Of a stretch of DNA of 64,000 nucleotides, positions 49,879-59,205 are shown in pieces. The notes below the pieces were generated by a model that had not been told where the DNA came from, ran no database searches, and saw only the letters and a program-made list of their open reading frames with translations. The stretch covers positions 248,001-312,000 of the forward strand of contig JADJBV010000001.1 in assembly GCA_016703535.1 (NCBI GenBank). Reading direction: 5' to 3'. The stretch's first letter is position 1; each line of letters starts with the position of its first letter. The DNA comes from Deltaproteobacteria bacterium (GTDB lineage Bacteria; Myxococcota; Kuafuiibacteriia; Kuafuiibacteriales; Kuafuiibacteriaceae). The position numbers and the translations under genes are program-made.

Positions 49879-50798
49879 CAGACCTTCTCCGCGGTGATCC
49901 GCCCGAACAACCCCTCGGGCCGCACCAACAAGACGATGATCAAAAATCCGAAGGCGACCGCGTCGCGCCAGGTGCTGGCGGTGTAGCCGACCACAAACTC
50001 CTCGACCAAGCCGAGCAAGAGGCCCCCAACCACCGCCCCCGGCACGTGGCCGATGCCGCCGATCACCGCCGCCACGAAGGCCTTGAGGCCCACGTATAGG
50101 CCCATCAAGGGCTGCACCGCGGTGTCCTTGATGGCGTAGAGGATCCCGGCGCCGGCCGCCAAGGCGCTGCCGAGCATGAAGGTGAGGGCGATGATCCGAT
50201 CGACGGGGATGCCCATCAGGGCGGCGGTGCGGTGATCGTAGGACACCGCCCGCATGGCCCGGCCGAAGCGGGTCTTGAAGACCAGGTACTGGAGCGAGAC
50301 CATCAGCCCGACCGCGATCAAGACCGAAATCACCTGCCAGTTCCAAAGCACCACGTCCCGGTCACCGATCACCAGCCACTCGGTGGGGCGGATGATCTCC
50401 GGGAAGGCCCGGGGCGCCGCGCCCGGCAAAAAGCCGATGTCCAGCTGGAAGCCGTAGGAGAGGGCGAAGCTGATGCCGATGGCGGTGATCAAGGCGGTGA
50501 GCCGCGGCTTCTCCCGCAGGGGCCGGTAGGCGAAGCGTTCGATCAAAAAGCCGATCAAGGCGCAGCCGCCCATGGCCACCAAAAAGATCAACATCACGCC
50601 CAGCAGGCTGCTCTGCGCGCCCCGCCCCAGCTGCTTGGCGGTGGCGTAGGCGATGTACACGCCGACCATCATCACGTCGCCGTGGGCGAAGTTGATCAAC
50701 TTCAGGACGCCGTAGACCATGGTGTAGCCCAGAGCGACCAGGGCGTAGATGGTGCCGGCGGCCAGGCCGTTGATCAGATGCTGAATGAAGTCGGCCAC
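49878..50798 (-). CDS. livH: Branched-chain amino acid ABC transporter permease LivH
   Basis: A 306-residue permease with about eight membrane segments: 'INGLAAGTIYALVALGYTMVYGVLKLINFAHGDVMMVG' is the LivH N-terminal signature, and 'GRAMRAVSYDHRTAALMGIPVDRIIALTFMLGSALAAGAGIL' the EAA loop. GTG at 50798 begins 2 bases after the stop of the binding-protein gene. Confidence 0.95.
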   Translation of the reverse strand: MADFIQHLINGLAAGTIYALVALGYTMVYGVLKLINFAHGDVMMVGVYIAYATAKQLGRGAQSSLLGVMLIFLVAMGGCALIGFLIERFAYRPLREKPRLTALITAIGISFALSYGFQLDIGFLPGAAPRAFPEIIRPTEWLVIGDRDVVLWNWQVISVLIAVGLMVSLQYLVFKTRFGRAMRAVSYDHRTAALMGIPVDRIIALTFMLGSALAAGAGILYAIKDTAVQPLMGLYVGLKAFVAAVIGGIGHVPGAVVGGLLLGLVEEFVVGYTASTWRDAVAFGFLIIVLLVRPEGLFGRITAEKV

Positions 50799-50800
50799 GA

Positions 50801-52012
50801 CTAGGGATTGACGGTGGTCAGGTACTTGAACTTGCCGTCGGCGATCTGCAGCACGATCGCCGGCTTCACCGGGTTGCGTTGGGCGTCGAGGGTGATCTTG
50901 CCCGCCACCCCTTCAAAGCCGGTGGTCTTGGCCAACACTTCTTTGATCGCCGGGCCGCTCAGATCGGTGGCCTTCTGCATCGCGTCGATCGCGACCTTGG
51001 CCGCGTCGTAACCCAACGCCGCCAAGGAGTCGGGCCGAGCGCCATAGGCCTTTTCGTAGTCGGCGATGAACTTCTGCACCTTGGGGTTGGGATCGTCGGC
51101 CGAGTAGTGGTTGGAGAAGTAGCTGCCGTCCAGCGCCGACCCGCCCAGCTCGAACAACTTCTCCGACTCCCAGCCATCACCTCCGAGGAGCGGCGCCTTG
51201 ATGCCCAACTCCCGGGCCTGGCGCGCGATCAAGCCGACGTCGGTGTAATAACCGGGCACGTAGATGGCCTCGGGCTTGGAGCCTTTGATGGTCGTCAGCT
51301 GGGCCCGAAAGTCGGTGTCGCCTTTGCTGTAGGCCTCGGTGGACACGATCTTGCCGCCCATCTCGGCGAACTTGGCGTTGAAGACCTCGGAGAGGCCCAA
51401 GGAGTAGTCGCTCTTGTTGTCCTTGAGGATGGCGACGTTGTTGAGCTTCAGGTTCTCCCGAGCGAACTTGGCCATCACGAAACCTTGGAAGGGATCGATG
51501 AAGCAGACCCGGAAGATGTAGTCGCCGACCTCGGTCACCTTGGGGTTGGTGGACGACGGAGTGATCATCGGGACCTGGGCGGCCTGGGCCTTGGGCGCCA
51601 TCGCCAAGGAGTTGGAGGAGGCGACCTCGCCCAAGATGACCTTCACCTTGTCTTGGCTGATCAGCCGGGTGACGGCGTTGGCGGCCTCTTCGGGCTTGCC
51701 TTGGTCGTCGTAGACCCGGACCGCCAGCTTCTTGCCCTTCACGCCGCCGGCGAGGTTGGCCTCGTTGACCGCCAACTCGATGCCGTTGCGGGTCGAGATG
51801 CCGAAGGAAGCCTCACTGCCCGTCAAGGAGCCGACCTCGCCGATCAAGATCGTGTCGTCGGCGCCGGGGGCGGGCGGTGGCGGGTCGTTGCCCGGCGCCG
51901 GATCACCTTGCACCCCGCCGCTTTGATCGTGGTCCGGGCCCGCGACCTTCTTTTCGCAGGCCGCGACGGCCAAGGCGGAGCACAGGATGGAGAGGGGCAA
52001 GGAAAAACGCAT
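50801..52012 (-). CDS. livK: Branched-chain amino acid-binding lipoprotein
   Basis: A 403-residue periplasmic binding protein of the LivJ/LivK (type I) fold: 'ILIGEVGSLTGSEASFGISTRNGIELAVNEANLAGGVKGKKLAVRVYDDQGKPEEAANAVTRLI', 'VILGEVASSNSLAMAPKAQAAQVPMITPSSTNP' and 'VPGYYTDVGLIARQARELGIKAPLLGGDGW'. Unlike most Gram-negative LivK proteins it has a lipobox (ALAVAAC) and a Pro/Gly/Asp-rich tether (GDPAPGNDPPPPAPGADD), so it should be lipid-anchored. It is first in the liv operon, and TAGAAC 10 bases upstream of the ATG is a weak -10 candidate. Confidence 0.93.
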   Translation of the reverse strand: MRFSLPLSILCSALAVAACEKKVAGPDHDQSGGVQGDPAPGNDPPPPAPGADDTILIGEVGSLTGSEASFGISTRNGIELAVNEANLAGGVKGKKLAVRVYDDQGKPEEAANAVTRLISQDKVKVILGEVASSNSLAMAPKAQAAQVPMITPSSTNPKVTEVGDYIFRVCFIDPFQGFVMAKFARENLKLNNVAILKDNKSDYSLGLSEVFNAKFAEMGGKIVSTEAYSKGDTDFRAQLTTIKGSKPEAIYVPGYYTDVGLIARQARELGIKAPLLGGDGWESEKLFELGGSALDGSYFSNHYSADDPNPKVQKFIADYEKAYGARPDSLAALGYDAAKVAIDAMQKATDLSGPAIKEVLAKTTGFEGVAGKITLDAQRNPVKPAIVLQIADGKFKYLTTVNP

Positions 52013-52110
52013 GCAGGACGGGGTTCTAGGAAGGTGGGGCGGTTGGGTCAAGGCCGAACGCGGGGTTGCCCGGTCGACTTTGACCAGGGCTTTGGCTAAG
52101 GCCCTTAGGC

Positions 52111-54246
52111 ATGCGACGTGTGTTGCCTTGGTTGATCTGCACCGCGGGCCTTTGGGCCTGTGAGTCCTCGGTGGAAGACACGGGCCCGGCCGACGCCACG
52201 GCCGACGCCGGGACCGCGGACACTGGCCTGGTGGACCTCGGCAACACGGACACGGGGGCAGCCGATCGAGGTGTGGACGCGGGCTTCCTCGACGCCACCT
52301 TCGATGACGCGACGGCCAACGACACCGGCCCGACCGACACTGGGATCCCGGATCAGCGGCCCGAAGACTGCGATCCGCTCCAGCCCGAGGTCTGCATGTT
52401 CCCGTGGCCCTCCGACCTCTACCTGGTGCCGGACACGACCCGACTCACCGGCGTGACCCTTCGCTTTGGGCCAACCACCCTGCCCAAAAACCGAGCGGGC
52501 GTGCGGATCGATCCGGCGCCCTACGCCCGGATGGATGGCTACGGCCTCGGCACGCCGATCATGATGTTGTTCCCCAACGTGGACCCGACCCAGCTCTACG
52601 ACGAGACCCAGATCGAGGACTCCCTCGGCTCCGTGGCGCCGATCTGGCTGCTGGAGGACACGGGCGAGGGCTATCGGCGGGTGCCTTACTTCGCGGAGCT
52701 CGATCAGTCCGAGGCCGACCCGGCCCGGCGCACCTTGTTCGTTCGGCCCGCGGTGATCCTCAACGAGCAGACCCGCTACGTGGTCATCGTCCGCGGTCTG
52801 CGCGACACCAACGGCACCGTCTACCCCAAGAGCCCCGCCTTCGCCGCGCTGCTCGCCGGCAACACCACCGATCCGCTGCTCCAGCCGCGGCAGGAGCGCT
52901 TCGTCGGGATCCTCGGAGTCTTGGACAATTACCAGATCGATCCCGACGAGGTGCAGTTGGCCTGGGAGTTCAACACCGCCAGCGGTCAGGCCCTCCACTC
53001 GCGCCTCTTGTCGATGCGGGATGAGGCCTTGGCTTTTGTGGGGCTGACGGGTCCCGCCATCACCATCGACAGCACGGAGGAGTTTGTGCCGGTCGAAGAT
53101 GGCAGCGGTCGGCCGGTCGACCCCGACATGCGTTATCGGGTCGAGGGCACCATCACCGTGCCGAGCTTCTTGACCAACAAGACCATCGCCTTCGTCAACC
53201 ACACCGTGCTCAACCTGGACGCCGACGGCGTGCCTCAGCGGGGGCCGGATCGGGACGTCCACTTCTGGATGGTGGTGCCCCACTCGACGGCCAGCGCCAC
53301 CATCAGCCACGGCCTCATCCAGTATGGCCACGGCCTGCTCGGCTCGGGTTCCCAGACCATGGGCGGCCACAACCGGAAGATCGCCAACACCCACCACTAC
53401 GTGATCTTCGGCTGCGATCTGGCGGGCTTTTCCGAGGCCGAAGAGTTGCCGGTGGGCATCGCGGTCAACGACATGACCGCCTTCGAGTGGATCGGCGACA
53501 CCATCCACCAAGGCCTGATCGACTACCTGGTGTTGGGCCGGGCCATGCAGGGCCGGCTGGCGAGTGATCCCTTCTTCACCAGCCGCGGCATCCTCATCGA
53601 CCCGAGCCGCTTTTATTACTCGGGCATCTCTCAGGGCGGGATCTTCGGCGGCACGTACATGGCGATCAGCACCGACGTGACCCGGGGCCACCTGGGCGTG
53701 CCGGGCATGAACTACAACTTGTTGCTCCATCGTTCGGTCGACTTCACGCCCTTCTTCGAGATGATGCGGGTCTCCTACCCGAGCGTGCTCGATCAGAACA
53801 TCAACCTCGGTCTGGCCCAGCTGCTCTGGGACGGCACCGATCCGGTCAGCTACTACCGCCACATCAGCAACAATCCCTTCATCGGGACGCCGGCCCACAC
53901 CGTGTTGGCGGCGCCAGCCAAAGGCGACTGGCAGGTGGCGGTGTTGTCGATGGAGATCGTGGCCCGCAGCACGGGCTTGGGCTTCAGTCTCCTGGCCGAC
54001 TACGACGACGAACGGACCCCCTTCGGCGTCTCGCCGGTCCCCTATCCCCACAGCGGTTCGGGCATCGTACTCTACGATTTTGGCAACCCCTGGCCGGCGC
54101 CGGGCAACGTGCCGCCCAACGACAACCTCGGCGATCCTCACGGCTTGCCGCGCCGGCTCGACGCCCACAACCGCCAGATGGACCACTTCTTCCGCACCGG
54201 CGAGATCATCGACGTCTGCGGCGGCGACGGCTGTCACCCGGAGTGA
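52111..54246 (+). CDS. Large lipoprotein with lipase/hydrolase-like domain
   Basis: A 711-residue lipoprotein: signal MRRVLPWLICTAGLWAC, a tether of DTG, DAG and DLG repeats to about residue 85, then a region with 'PFPSDLYLVPD'-like start ('PWPSDLYLVPDTTRLTGVTLRFG') typical of bacterial virulence-factor lipase N-terminal domains, a strand-rich middle, and an alpha/beta-hydrolase-like core with nucleophile elbow 'YYSGISQGGIFGG' (Ser in GISQG) preceded by 'LIQYGHGLLGSG'. The catalytic acid and His were not assigned. Large lipoproteins of this kind are numerous in Myxococcota; it is probably a surface esterase or peptidase. Confidence 0.75.
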   Translation: MRRVLPWLICTAGLWACESSVEDTGPADATADAGTADTGLVDLGNTDTGAADRGVDAGFLDATFDDATANDTGPTDTGIPDQRPEDCDPLQPEVCMFPWPSDLYLVPDTTRLTGVTLRFGPTTLPKNRAGVRIDPAPYARMDGYGLGTPIMMLFPNVDPTQLYDETQIEDSLGSVAPIWLLEDTGEGYRRVPYFAELDQSEADPARRTLFVRPAVILNEQTRYVVIVRGLRDTNGTVYPKSPAFAALLAGNTTDPLLQPRQERFVGILGVLDNYQIDPDEVQLAWEFNTASGQALHSRLLSMRDEALAFVGLTGPAITIDSTEEFVPVEDGSGRPVDPDMRYRVEGTITVPSFLTNKTIAFVNHTVLNLDADGVPQRGPDRDVHFWMVVPHSTASATISHGLIQYGHGLLGSGSQTMGGHNRKIANTHHYVIFGCDLAGFSEAEELPVGIAVNDMTAFEWIGDTIHQGLIDYLVLGRAMQGRLASDPFFTSRGILIDPSRFYYSGISQGGIFGGTYMAISTDVTRGHLGVPGMNYNLLLHRSVDFTPFFEMMRVSYPSVLDQNINLGLAQLLWDGTDPVSYYRHISNNPFIGTPAHTVLAAPAKGDWQVAVLSMEIVARSTGLGFSLLADYDDERTPFGVSPVPYPHSGSGIVLYDFGNPWPAPGNVPPNDNLGDPHGLPRRLDAHNRQMDHFFRTGEIIDVCGGDGCHPE

Positions 54247-54329
54247 GCAGTTGTACGTGGGGTCGCGGACCGCCGGTGTTGCGCCTGGGCTAACAGCGAT
54301 GACGGTGGCGTGAGGCCGTTGAAAACAGC

Positions 54330-54335
54330 TACATT
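54330..54335 (+). promoter_or_regulatory. Putative -10 box for leaderless mRNA (gene 54345-55445)
   Basis: TACATT ends 9 bases before the ATG at 54345; there is no Shine-Dalgarno sequence. Confidence 0.4.
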
Positions 54336-54344
54336 CGTCGAGCG

Positions 54345-55445
54345 ATGAAGATCTCGACAGACGCCGCCCGGGGTTCGACGACGGTGGTCGGCGACGGCGG
54401 CGCTCCGGTCATCCATCCCCAGGGGTCGGTCCCGGTGGTGAACCACCAGGCCGCCGCCGCTCACCTTCAAGGGGTGGTGCGGACCGCACTTCAAGGCGTG
54501 GGCCTGCCGCAAGGGATCCGGGAGATCCGGCGGGCTCGCCCCGAAGACGCCGAGGCGATCGCCGCGATCCAATCCCAATATCAATTCCGCAAGCTCGACA
54601 TCGCCGATCACCCCTCCAACGGCTGGCTCTTTCAGATGTCCACGCCGGACCAGATCCGGGTGTCGATGGATCAATACAAACACTTCTGGGTTGCCCTCGG
54701 CCTGGACGGCAAGGTCGCCGCGTACCAGACCATCTGCCCGCCTCGGCACATCAGCCGCCCCGCCGACAAACACGTCTTTTTGGGCCCTCATGCCGAGCGG
54801 GCCCGAGAGATCTTGGTCTCCGCCGAGTTTCAGTACATGTGCCAGGTCGCCAAGGACCGACGCTGCAACGTGCCGGGGGTGGTGGCGTCGATGCAGGCCC
54901 ACGTGCTGGAGCGATACCGCGACTTGCCGCTGGTGGCCCACGTGGCGGTGTTCAACCAAGACGACTTCGACGCCTGGGACAAGAAGTCACCCTTCGAGCC
55001 GCGATCGAACAACGTCGCTTCCCACCGCTACCACCAAAAACACGGCTATTGGCCGGTGGCCTGGACCTCGGACCTCGGCCACACCGATCGCTACAACTCG
55101 GGGCTGTCCACTCCCGCCAACGACGGGGACGGCCCCGGACCGGTGTTGGGCGTGCTCTACCTGAAGTTCAACGACGGTACGCCCGGGCCCGAGGGTTATC
55201 TGGATCCGGTGCGGGAGGTGTTGGCTGCGCCGTGTCGGCCGGGTGATGTGGCGGAGGGGCCCTGGGCCAACACCTTGGACCTGAAGCGCCCCCTCGACGA
55301 CAAGAGCGCGTTCCCCCACGCTTGGCCCGATCGAGAACACGACATGAACTTCGACGAAGGGGGCTTCATGCCCAACATCGTCGGCCTGACCCGCTACTTC
55401 GAAGACAAACACCGGGCCGAGCTGGACAACCTGTTGCGCCGCTGA
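54345..55445 (+). CDS. GNAT-like protein with disordered N-terminus
   Basis: A 366-residue protein. After about 60 low-complexity residues, 'IREIRRARPEDAEAIAAIQSQYQFRKLDIADHPSNGWLFQMSTPDQIRVSMDQYKHFWVALGLDGKVAAYQTI' opens like a GNAT domain. The middle contains 'LVSAEFQYMCQVAKDRRCNVPGVVASMQAHVLERYRDLPLVAHVAVFN' and 'NNVASHRYHQKHGYWPVAWT', the latter matching the 'N.aS...y.k.GF' helix of GNATs. The C-terminal 110 residues have no family I know. Cytosolic; substrate unknown. Confidence 0.65.
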   Translation: MKISTDAARGSTTVVGDGGAPVIHPQGSVPVVNHQAAAAHLQGVVRTALQGVGLPQGIREIRRARPEDAEAIAAIQSQYQFRKLDIADHPSNGWLFQMSTPDQIRVSMDQYKHFWVALGLDGKVAAYQTICPPRHISRPADKHVFLGPHAERAREILVSAEFQYMCQVAKDRRCNVPGVVASMQAHVLERYRDLPLVAHVAVFNQDDFDAWDKKSPFEPRSNNVASHRYHQKHGYWPVAWTSDLGHTDRYNSGLSTPANDGDGPGPVLGVLYLKFNDGTPGPEGYLDPVREVLAAPCRPGDVAEGPWANTLDLKRPLDDKSAFPHAWPDREHDMNFDEGGFMPNIVGLTRYFEDKHRAELDNLLRR

Positions 55446-55463
55446 TCCTCCGGCCCGGCCCGA

Positions 55464-57008
55464 TCAAGCCCGGGGGACCTGACAGGCGTCGAAGATCGCG
55501 CCCTCGAGCTGGTGGCGGGTGAAGGGTTTGGTCAAAAAGCCATCAACCCCGGCCTCCCGGATCCGCGCCAAGATCCGGGGATCGTTGTCGCCGCTCATCA
55601 CCAACAGCCGCGGGGGCTGGGGGCGGCGAGCGATGGCGCTGGCCAACTCGTCGCCACGCATCTCGGGCATCATGTAGTCCAGCAGGACCACCTCGAAGGG
55701 CTCGGGCGCCTGCTCCAGCGCCGCCAGGGCGGCTGGGCCGCTCTTCGCGCAGTGGGCCTCGAAACCCCAGGCCTTGAGCAGGCGCTGGACACAACGGAGG
55801 TAGGCCTCTTCGTCGTCCACCACCAACACCCGCCGCGGCAGGCTCTTGAGCGAGGTCAAGCTGCCTTCGGTCCGGGCCTTGCTCAAGCGCCCTCCGGTCG
55901 CTCGCGGCAGATCCACGATGAAGGTCGAACCTTGGCCCGGCGCGCTGTCGACCTGGATGCGACCGCCGTGCCCCTGCACGATGCCCAACACCGTAGCCAA
56001 CCCCAGCCCGGTGCCCCGGCCCATCGCCTTGGTGGTGAAGTAGGGCTCGAAGATCCGCGCCTGGGTGGCGGGGTCCATGCCGGTGCCGGTGTCCTTGACC
56101 AAGAGGCGCCAAAAGGGCGCCGGTTCACCGGTGGGCAGCCGTTCGGCGCCGAGGGTCACGCTCAGCGTGCCTCCTTCGGGCATCGCGTCTTTGGCGTTGA
56201 GGAGCAGGTTCATCACCACCTGATGGAGTTGGGTGCTGTCTCCTCTCACCAAGACCCCGATCGGGACCTGGCTCTTCACCTGGACCCCACTCCCCAAAGC
56301 CCGATGCGCCAGCCGCAAGCTCTCCCGCACCACCTCCGAGAGATCGACCAGCGACTCGCCGGCGTTGCCTCGGCGCGAGAAGGTCAAGAGTTGTCCCGCC
56401 AGCTGGGCCGCCCGGAGGGCCGCGTCCTTGACCTCACTTCGGATCTCTTGGACCTCGGCGTCGCTGAGCGGAGTTTCCGGGGGTAGATCGTCGAGCACCG
56501 AGGTGTTGCCCAAGACGATCGCCAAGAGGTTGTTGAAGTCGTGGGCCACGCCGGCCGCCAGTTGCCCCAAGGACTCGATCCGTTGGTGTCGGATCAACTC
56601 CTCTTGCAGCCGATCGTGGGGCGCAAAGAGCAGCAACACCTCCCGACCGATGCCGATGCGATCTCCGAACTGGAGTGGGCTTTCGTCGACCGAACGCCCG
56701 TTGAGGGTCGTGCCGTTGCGGCTATGGAGGTCGGTCAGCCGGTAGATCCCATTTTGGTCCCGGATCAGCTGGGCGTGGCGCCTTGAGACGTTCCCCTCGT
56801 TGATGCGGACCTGGGCGTCTTCGCCGCGGCCAATCAACACCGACGCTCCCTGCAACAAGTAGGTCCGACCGGCCTCGGGTCCCACCAAGGTGACCAACAT
56901 CGCCCGCCGCTCCAAGGGGAGTACGTCTTCGGTCGGCTCCTCGATCGAGAAGGCTCCGGTGGGACCGTCGATCGGGTCGAGGGTGGGTTTGGTGGTCTCG
57001 GATCCCAT
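55464..57008 (-). CDS. Hybrid FHA-histidine kinase-receiver protein
   Basis: A 514-residue soluble hybrid. N-terminal FHA domain (about 28-115) with VLIGRGEDAQVRI, 'NVSRRHAQL' and 'DLHSRNGTTLNGRSV' keeps all phospho-Thr binding residues. A His kinase follows: 'LAAGVAHDFNNLLAIVLGN' (phospho-acceptor His in the AHDFNN type of H-box), 'LHQVVMNLLLNAKDAMPEGG' (N-box), 'DTGTGMDPATQARIFEPYFTTKAMGRGTGLGLATVLGIVQGHGG' (G1/F/G2). A receiver closes the protein (VLVVDDEEAYLRC, phospho-Asp in LLDYMMPEMRGDE, LTKPFT). Binding to a Thr-phosphorylated partner via FHA would link Ser/Thr kinase and phosphorelay signalling; the divergent kinase gene next door is an obvious candidate. ATG at 57008. Confidence 0.92.
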   Translation of the reverse strand: MGSETTKPTLDPIDGPTGAFSIEEPTEDVLPLERRAMLVTLVGPEAGRTYLLQGASVLIGRGEDAQVRINEGNVSRRHAQLIRDQNGIYRLTDLHSRNGTTLNGRSVDESPLQFGDRIGIGREVLLLFAPHDRLQEELIRHQRIESLGQLAAGVAHDFNNLLAIVLGNTSVLDDLPPETPLSDAEVQEIRSEVKDAALRAAQLAGQLLTFSRRGNAGESLVDLSEVVRESLRLAHRALGSGVQVKSQVPIGVLVRGDSTQLHQVVMNLLLNAKDAMPEGGTLSVTLGAERLPTGEPAPFWRLLVKDTGTGMDPATQARIFEPYFTTKAMGRGTGLGLATVLGIVQGHGGRIQVDSAPGQGSTFIVDLPRATGGRLSKARTEGSLTSLKSLPRRVLVVDDEEAYLRCVQRLLKAWGFEAHCAKSGPAALAALEQAPEPFEVVLLDYMMPEMRGDELASAIARRPQPPRLLVMSGDNDPRILARIREAGVDGFLTKPFTRHQLEGAIFDACQVPRA

Positions 57009-57067
57009 GGGCGCTCCCCATACTGAACGGCCCTCATCGGCGCCTTTGGAGTCATCCCGGGCCCTCC

Positions 57068-58696
57068 ATGGCCGATATGCACCATTGGATGATCGAGGCC
57101 GAGACGTTAGGGGACGCCGTCCCACCTCTCCGCCTCCTCGCTTGCCCGAAGTGCGGCGCCTCCTACTCCAACCTGGCCCACCGCTGCGGCATCGACGGTG
57201 AGAAGTTGGTCACCCCTACCCAAGACTTCCTCATCGGTCGGGTGGTGGATCGTTATCGGATCGTCGATCGGATCGGCGTGGGTGCGATGGGGTGTGTGTA
57301 TCGCGCCATTCACACCGAGCTGGAGACCGAGGTGGCGCTGAAGGTGCTGCTCGGGGAGCTGGGCGCCGACGATCGTTTTGTGGCCCGCTTCCGAAGAGAA
57401 GCGCAGATCCTTCACCAAACCTCCCATCCCAACGTGGTCCGGGTGCTGGACTACGGGCGGAGCAAAGAGGGCCTGGCCTATATGGTCATGGAGTTGTTGC
57501 CCGGCCGCACCTTGGAGGTGGTCTTGGAGACCGAAGCGCCCCTGCCCCCCGATCGGGTGGTGGTGTTGGCCCGGGGCTTGGCGGCCGCTTTGGGTGCGAT
57601 CCACGCCCGGGGGTTCGTGCACCGAGACGTCAAGCCCGCCAACGTGATGATCGGCCCGAGCGGCGACGCCGAGCTGCGCCTCCTCGACTTTGGGATCGCC
57701 GGCAAGGTCGACGCCACCAAGGGCACCAAGTTGACCGCCACCGGCAAGATCTTGGGCACGCCCACCTATATGGCGCCGGAGCAGGCCGAAGACGCCTTGG
57801 TCACACCCGCGGCGGATCTCTACTCCTTGGGCGCGATCTTGTATGAGGCCCTCTCGGGGGCACCTCCGTTCACCGGCAACCGCTTGGGAGAGGTGTTGGT
57901 CAAACACGCGACCTTGGCGCCGCCGCCCCTGCCATTTTGTGATGGCCTGGAGGTCATCGTGTTGGGCCTCTTGGCCAAAGCCCCCGCGGCCCGGCCCCAA
58001 AGTGCGGCCGAGTTGATCGGGCTCCTCGACGACTGGAGTCAGGCTCGCGGCCCGACGGCGGATCCCTCGCCTCCCCCCGCGTTGCCCGCCGCTCGCCGAC
58101 GTTGGCCCTGGGCGGTGGCGGCCGCCGGCATCCTCGGATTTGGCCTCGGGCGGGTCCCTTTGCTCACGCCGATCGCTGCGGCCCCCGAAGTTGCGCCAAA
58201 TGCGCCAGCGCCTCCGGTCGCAGCTCCGACGCCTTTGCCGTTGGCGCAGGTCGAGTTGACCGCCCCTGCCGTTGAAGAAGCCGAAGACCAAGCCGCCGCC
58301 GAGGGGGCCGCCGCCGCTGAACAGGCGCTGAGCCGGGCCCTCGAAGGCCAGGGGCTATTGTTGGCCGATCTGCCTCACGTCCCCGGATTGAAGGTCGAGT
58401 TCGCGGCCTACAAGAGGAGCAGCCGAGGCAGCGAAGCTCGGGCCCGGGCCGCCGCCCACTTGAGCCGTGGGGTCGGCGAACTCGCCCGCCTGGAGCCGGC
58501 GTTGTTTTCGGCCAAGTTGGATCGGAGCCTCCGCCGCCTTCAGAAGGCACAAGATCACCTGCCGGCCGGGGTGGTGGCGGAGTACGAAGAACGCCTCTTG
58601 GCCGCGGGAGCCCGGCTCCGTTCGACGTTGTCACCCGCGGAGGGCGTGGCGCTCGCCAAAGAGCTCACCGAGATCGAACGACGCCTCAGCCGTTGA
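57068..58696 (+). CDS. Ser/Thr protein kinase with N-terminal zinc ribbon and one membrane segment
   Basis: A 542-residue kinase. Residues about 25-45 carry a ribbon CPKCGASYSNLAHRCG. The kinase domain (about 62-320) is complete: GVGAMGCVYRA, VALKVL, HRDVKPANVMI, LLDFGIAG, GTPTYMAPEQAED. A membrane segment at about 345-368 (WPWAVAAAGILGFGLG) is followed by a Pro/Ala linker and a helical C-terminal region of about 140 residues, presumed periplasmic. The start may alternatively be a little downstream. It is divergent from the FHA-histidine kinase-receiver gene with a 59-base gap, suggesting a joint Ser/Thr-to-phosphorelay switch. Confidence 0.9.
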   Translation: MADMHHWMIEAETLGDAVPPLRLLACPKCGASYSNLAHRCGIDGEKLVTPTQDFLIGRVVDRYRIVDRIGVGAMGCVYRAIHTELETEVALKVLLGELGADDRFVARFRREAQILHQTSHPNVVRVLDYGRSKEGLAYMVMELLPGRTLEVVLETEAPLPPDRVVVLARGLAAALGAIHARGFVHRDVKPANVMIGPSGDAELRLLDFGIAGKVDATKGTKLTATGKILGTPTYMAPEQAEDALVTPAADLYSLGAILYEALSGAPPFTGNRLGEVLVKHATLAPPPLPFCDGLEVIVLGLLAKAPAARPQSAAELIGLLDDWSQARGPTADPSPPPALPAARRRWPWAVAAAGILGFGLGRVPLLTPIAAAPEVAPNAPAPPVAAPTPLPLAQVELTAPAVEEAEDQAAAEGAAAAEQALSRALEGQGLLLADLPHVPGLKVEFAAYKRSSRGSEARARAAAHLSRGVGELARLEPALFSAKLDRSLRRLQKAQDHLPAGVVAEYEERLLAAGARLRSTLSPAEGVALAKELTEIERRLSR

Positions 58697-58701
58697 CCTG
58701 G

Positions 58702-59205
58702 TCAGTGGGGGTTGTAGTCGGCGCGGAGGGTCAGGTCTTGATCGGCGGTGAAGCGGCAGACGCTGACCGTCGAGGTGTTGCAGGGGCCCCGAGTCCACCG
58801 GTTGAACACCCGAGTGGGGCTGGGCATGGCCTCCACCTCCCATACGGTGGCGTATGGTACCGAAAACCGCCCCGAACTCAGGCACTCGAGGCCGGTCGGT
58901 TGGGAGTGGAACCAGGCATCGTTGGCGCCGGACATCCCCAACTCGATCACCACCTCGATCCCGGAGTCGATGTTTCCTAGGTCGGCGTCGCCGGGACCGC
59001 TGTCGCTGGTATCGACCTGCACGACGTCCCGATCTTCGCCGCCGTCGCCGGGTTCGGTCCCAAGGTCCCCAACCCGCCCGCTGTCCTGCTGCGTCGCGTC
59101 GACGCCGCCCGAGGCATCACCCCCGCTCAACCCCAAGGGCTCGAACGACAACGCACACGCGGGGACCAGCCACACGAAGAAGCCGAGGCCAAAGGGGCAC
59201 CTCAC
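58702..59205 (-). CDS. Small lipoprotein with bacterial repeat domain
   Basis: A 167-residue lipoprotein: signal PFGLGFFVWLVPAC (lipobox Cys at about residue 17), an Asp/Gly tether (GGDASGGVDATQQDSGRVGDLG...DSGPGDADLGNIDSG), then a short C-terminal domain 'YATVWEVEAMPSPTRVFNRWTRGPC..STVSVCRFTADQDLTLRADYNPH' that matches the bacterial repeat type 'vtLtAtp..GstF.gWsG.Csg...C.vtm..d.tVtA.F'. GTG at 59205 overlaps the previous gene's stop by 4 bases. Confidence 0.7.
   Translation of the reverse strand: MRCPFGLGFFVWLVPACALSFEPLGLSGGDASGGVDATQQDSGRVGDLGTEPGDGGEDRDVVQVDTSDSGPGDADLGNIDSGIEVVIELGMSGANDAWFHSQPTGLECLSSGRFSVPYATVWEVEAMPSPTRVFNRWTRGPCNTSTVSVCRFTADQDLTLRADYNPH

Noticed and set aside
52105..54237. 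A 710-residue reading frame on the minus strand opposite the large lipoprotein
   Set aside because: It mirrors the real gene almost base for base, has no signal, fold or family match, and its protein is His/Gly/Arg-rich as expected from reading a GC-rich gene backwards. The same holds for other long antisense frames such as 30427-32025, 12231-13532 and 13508-15097.
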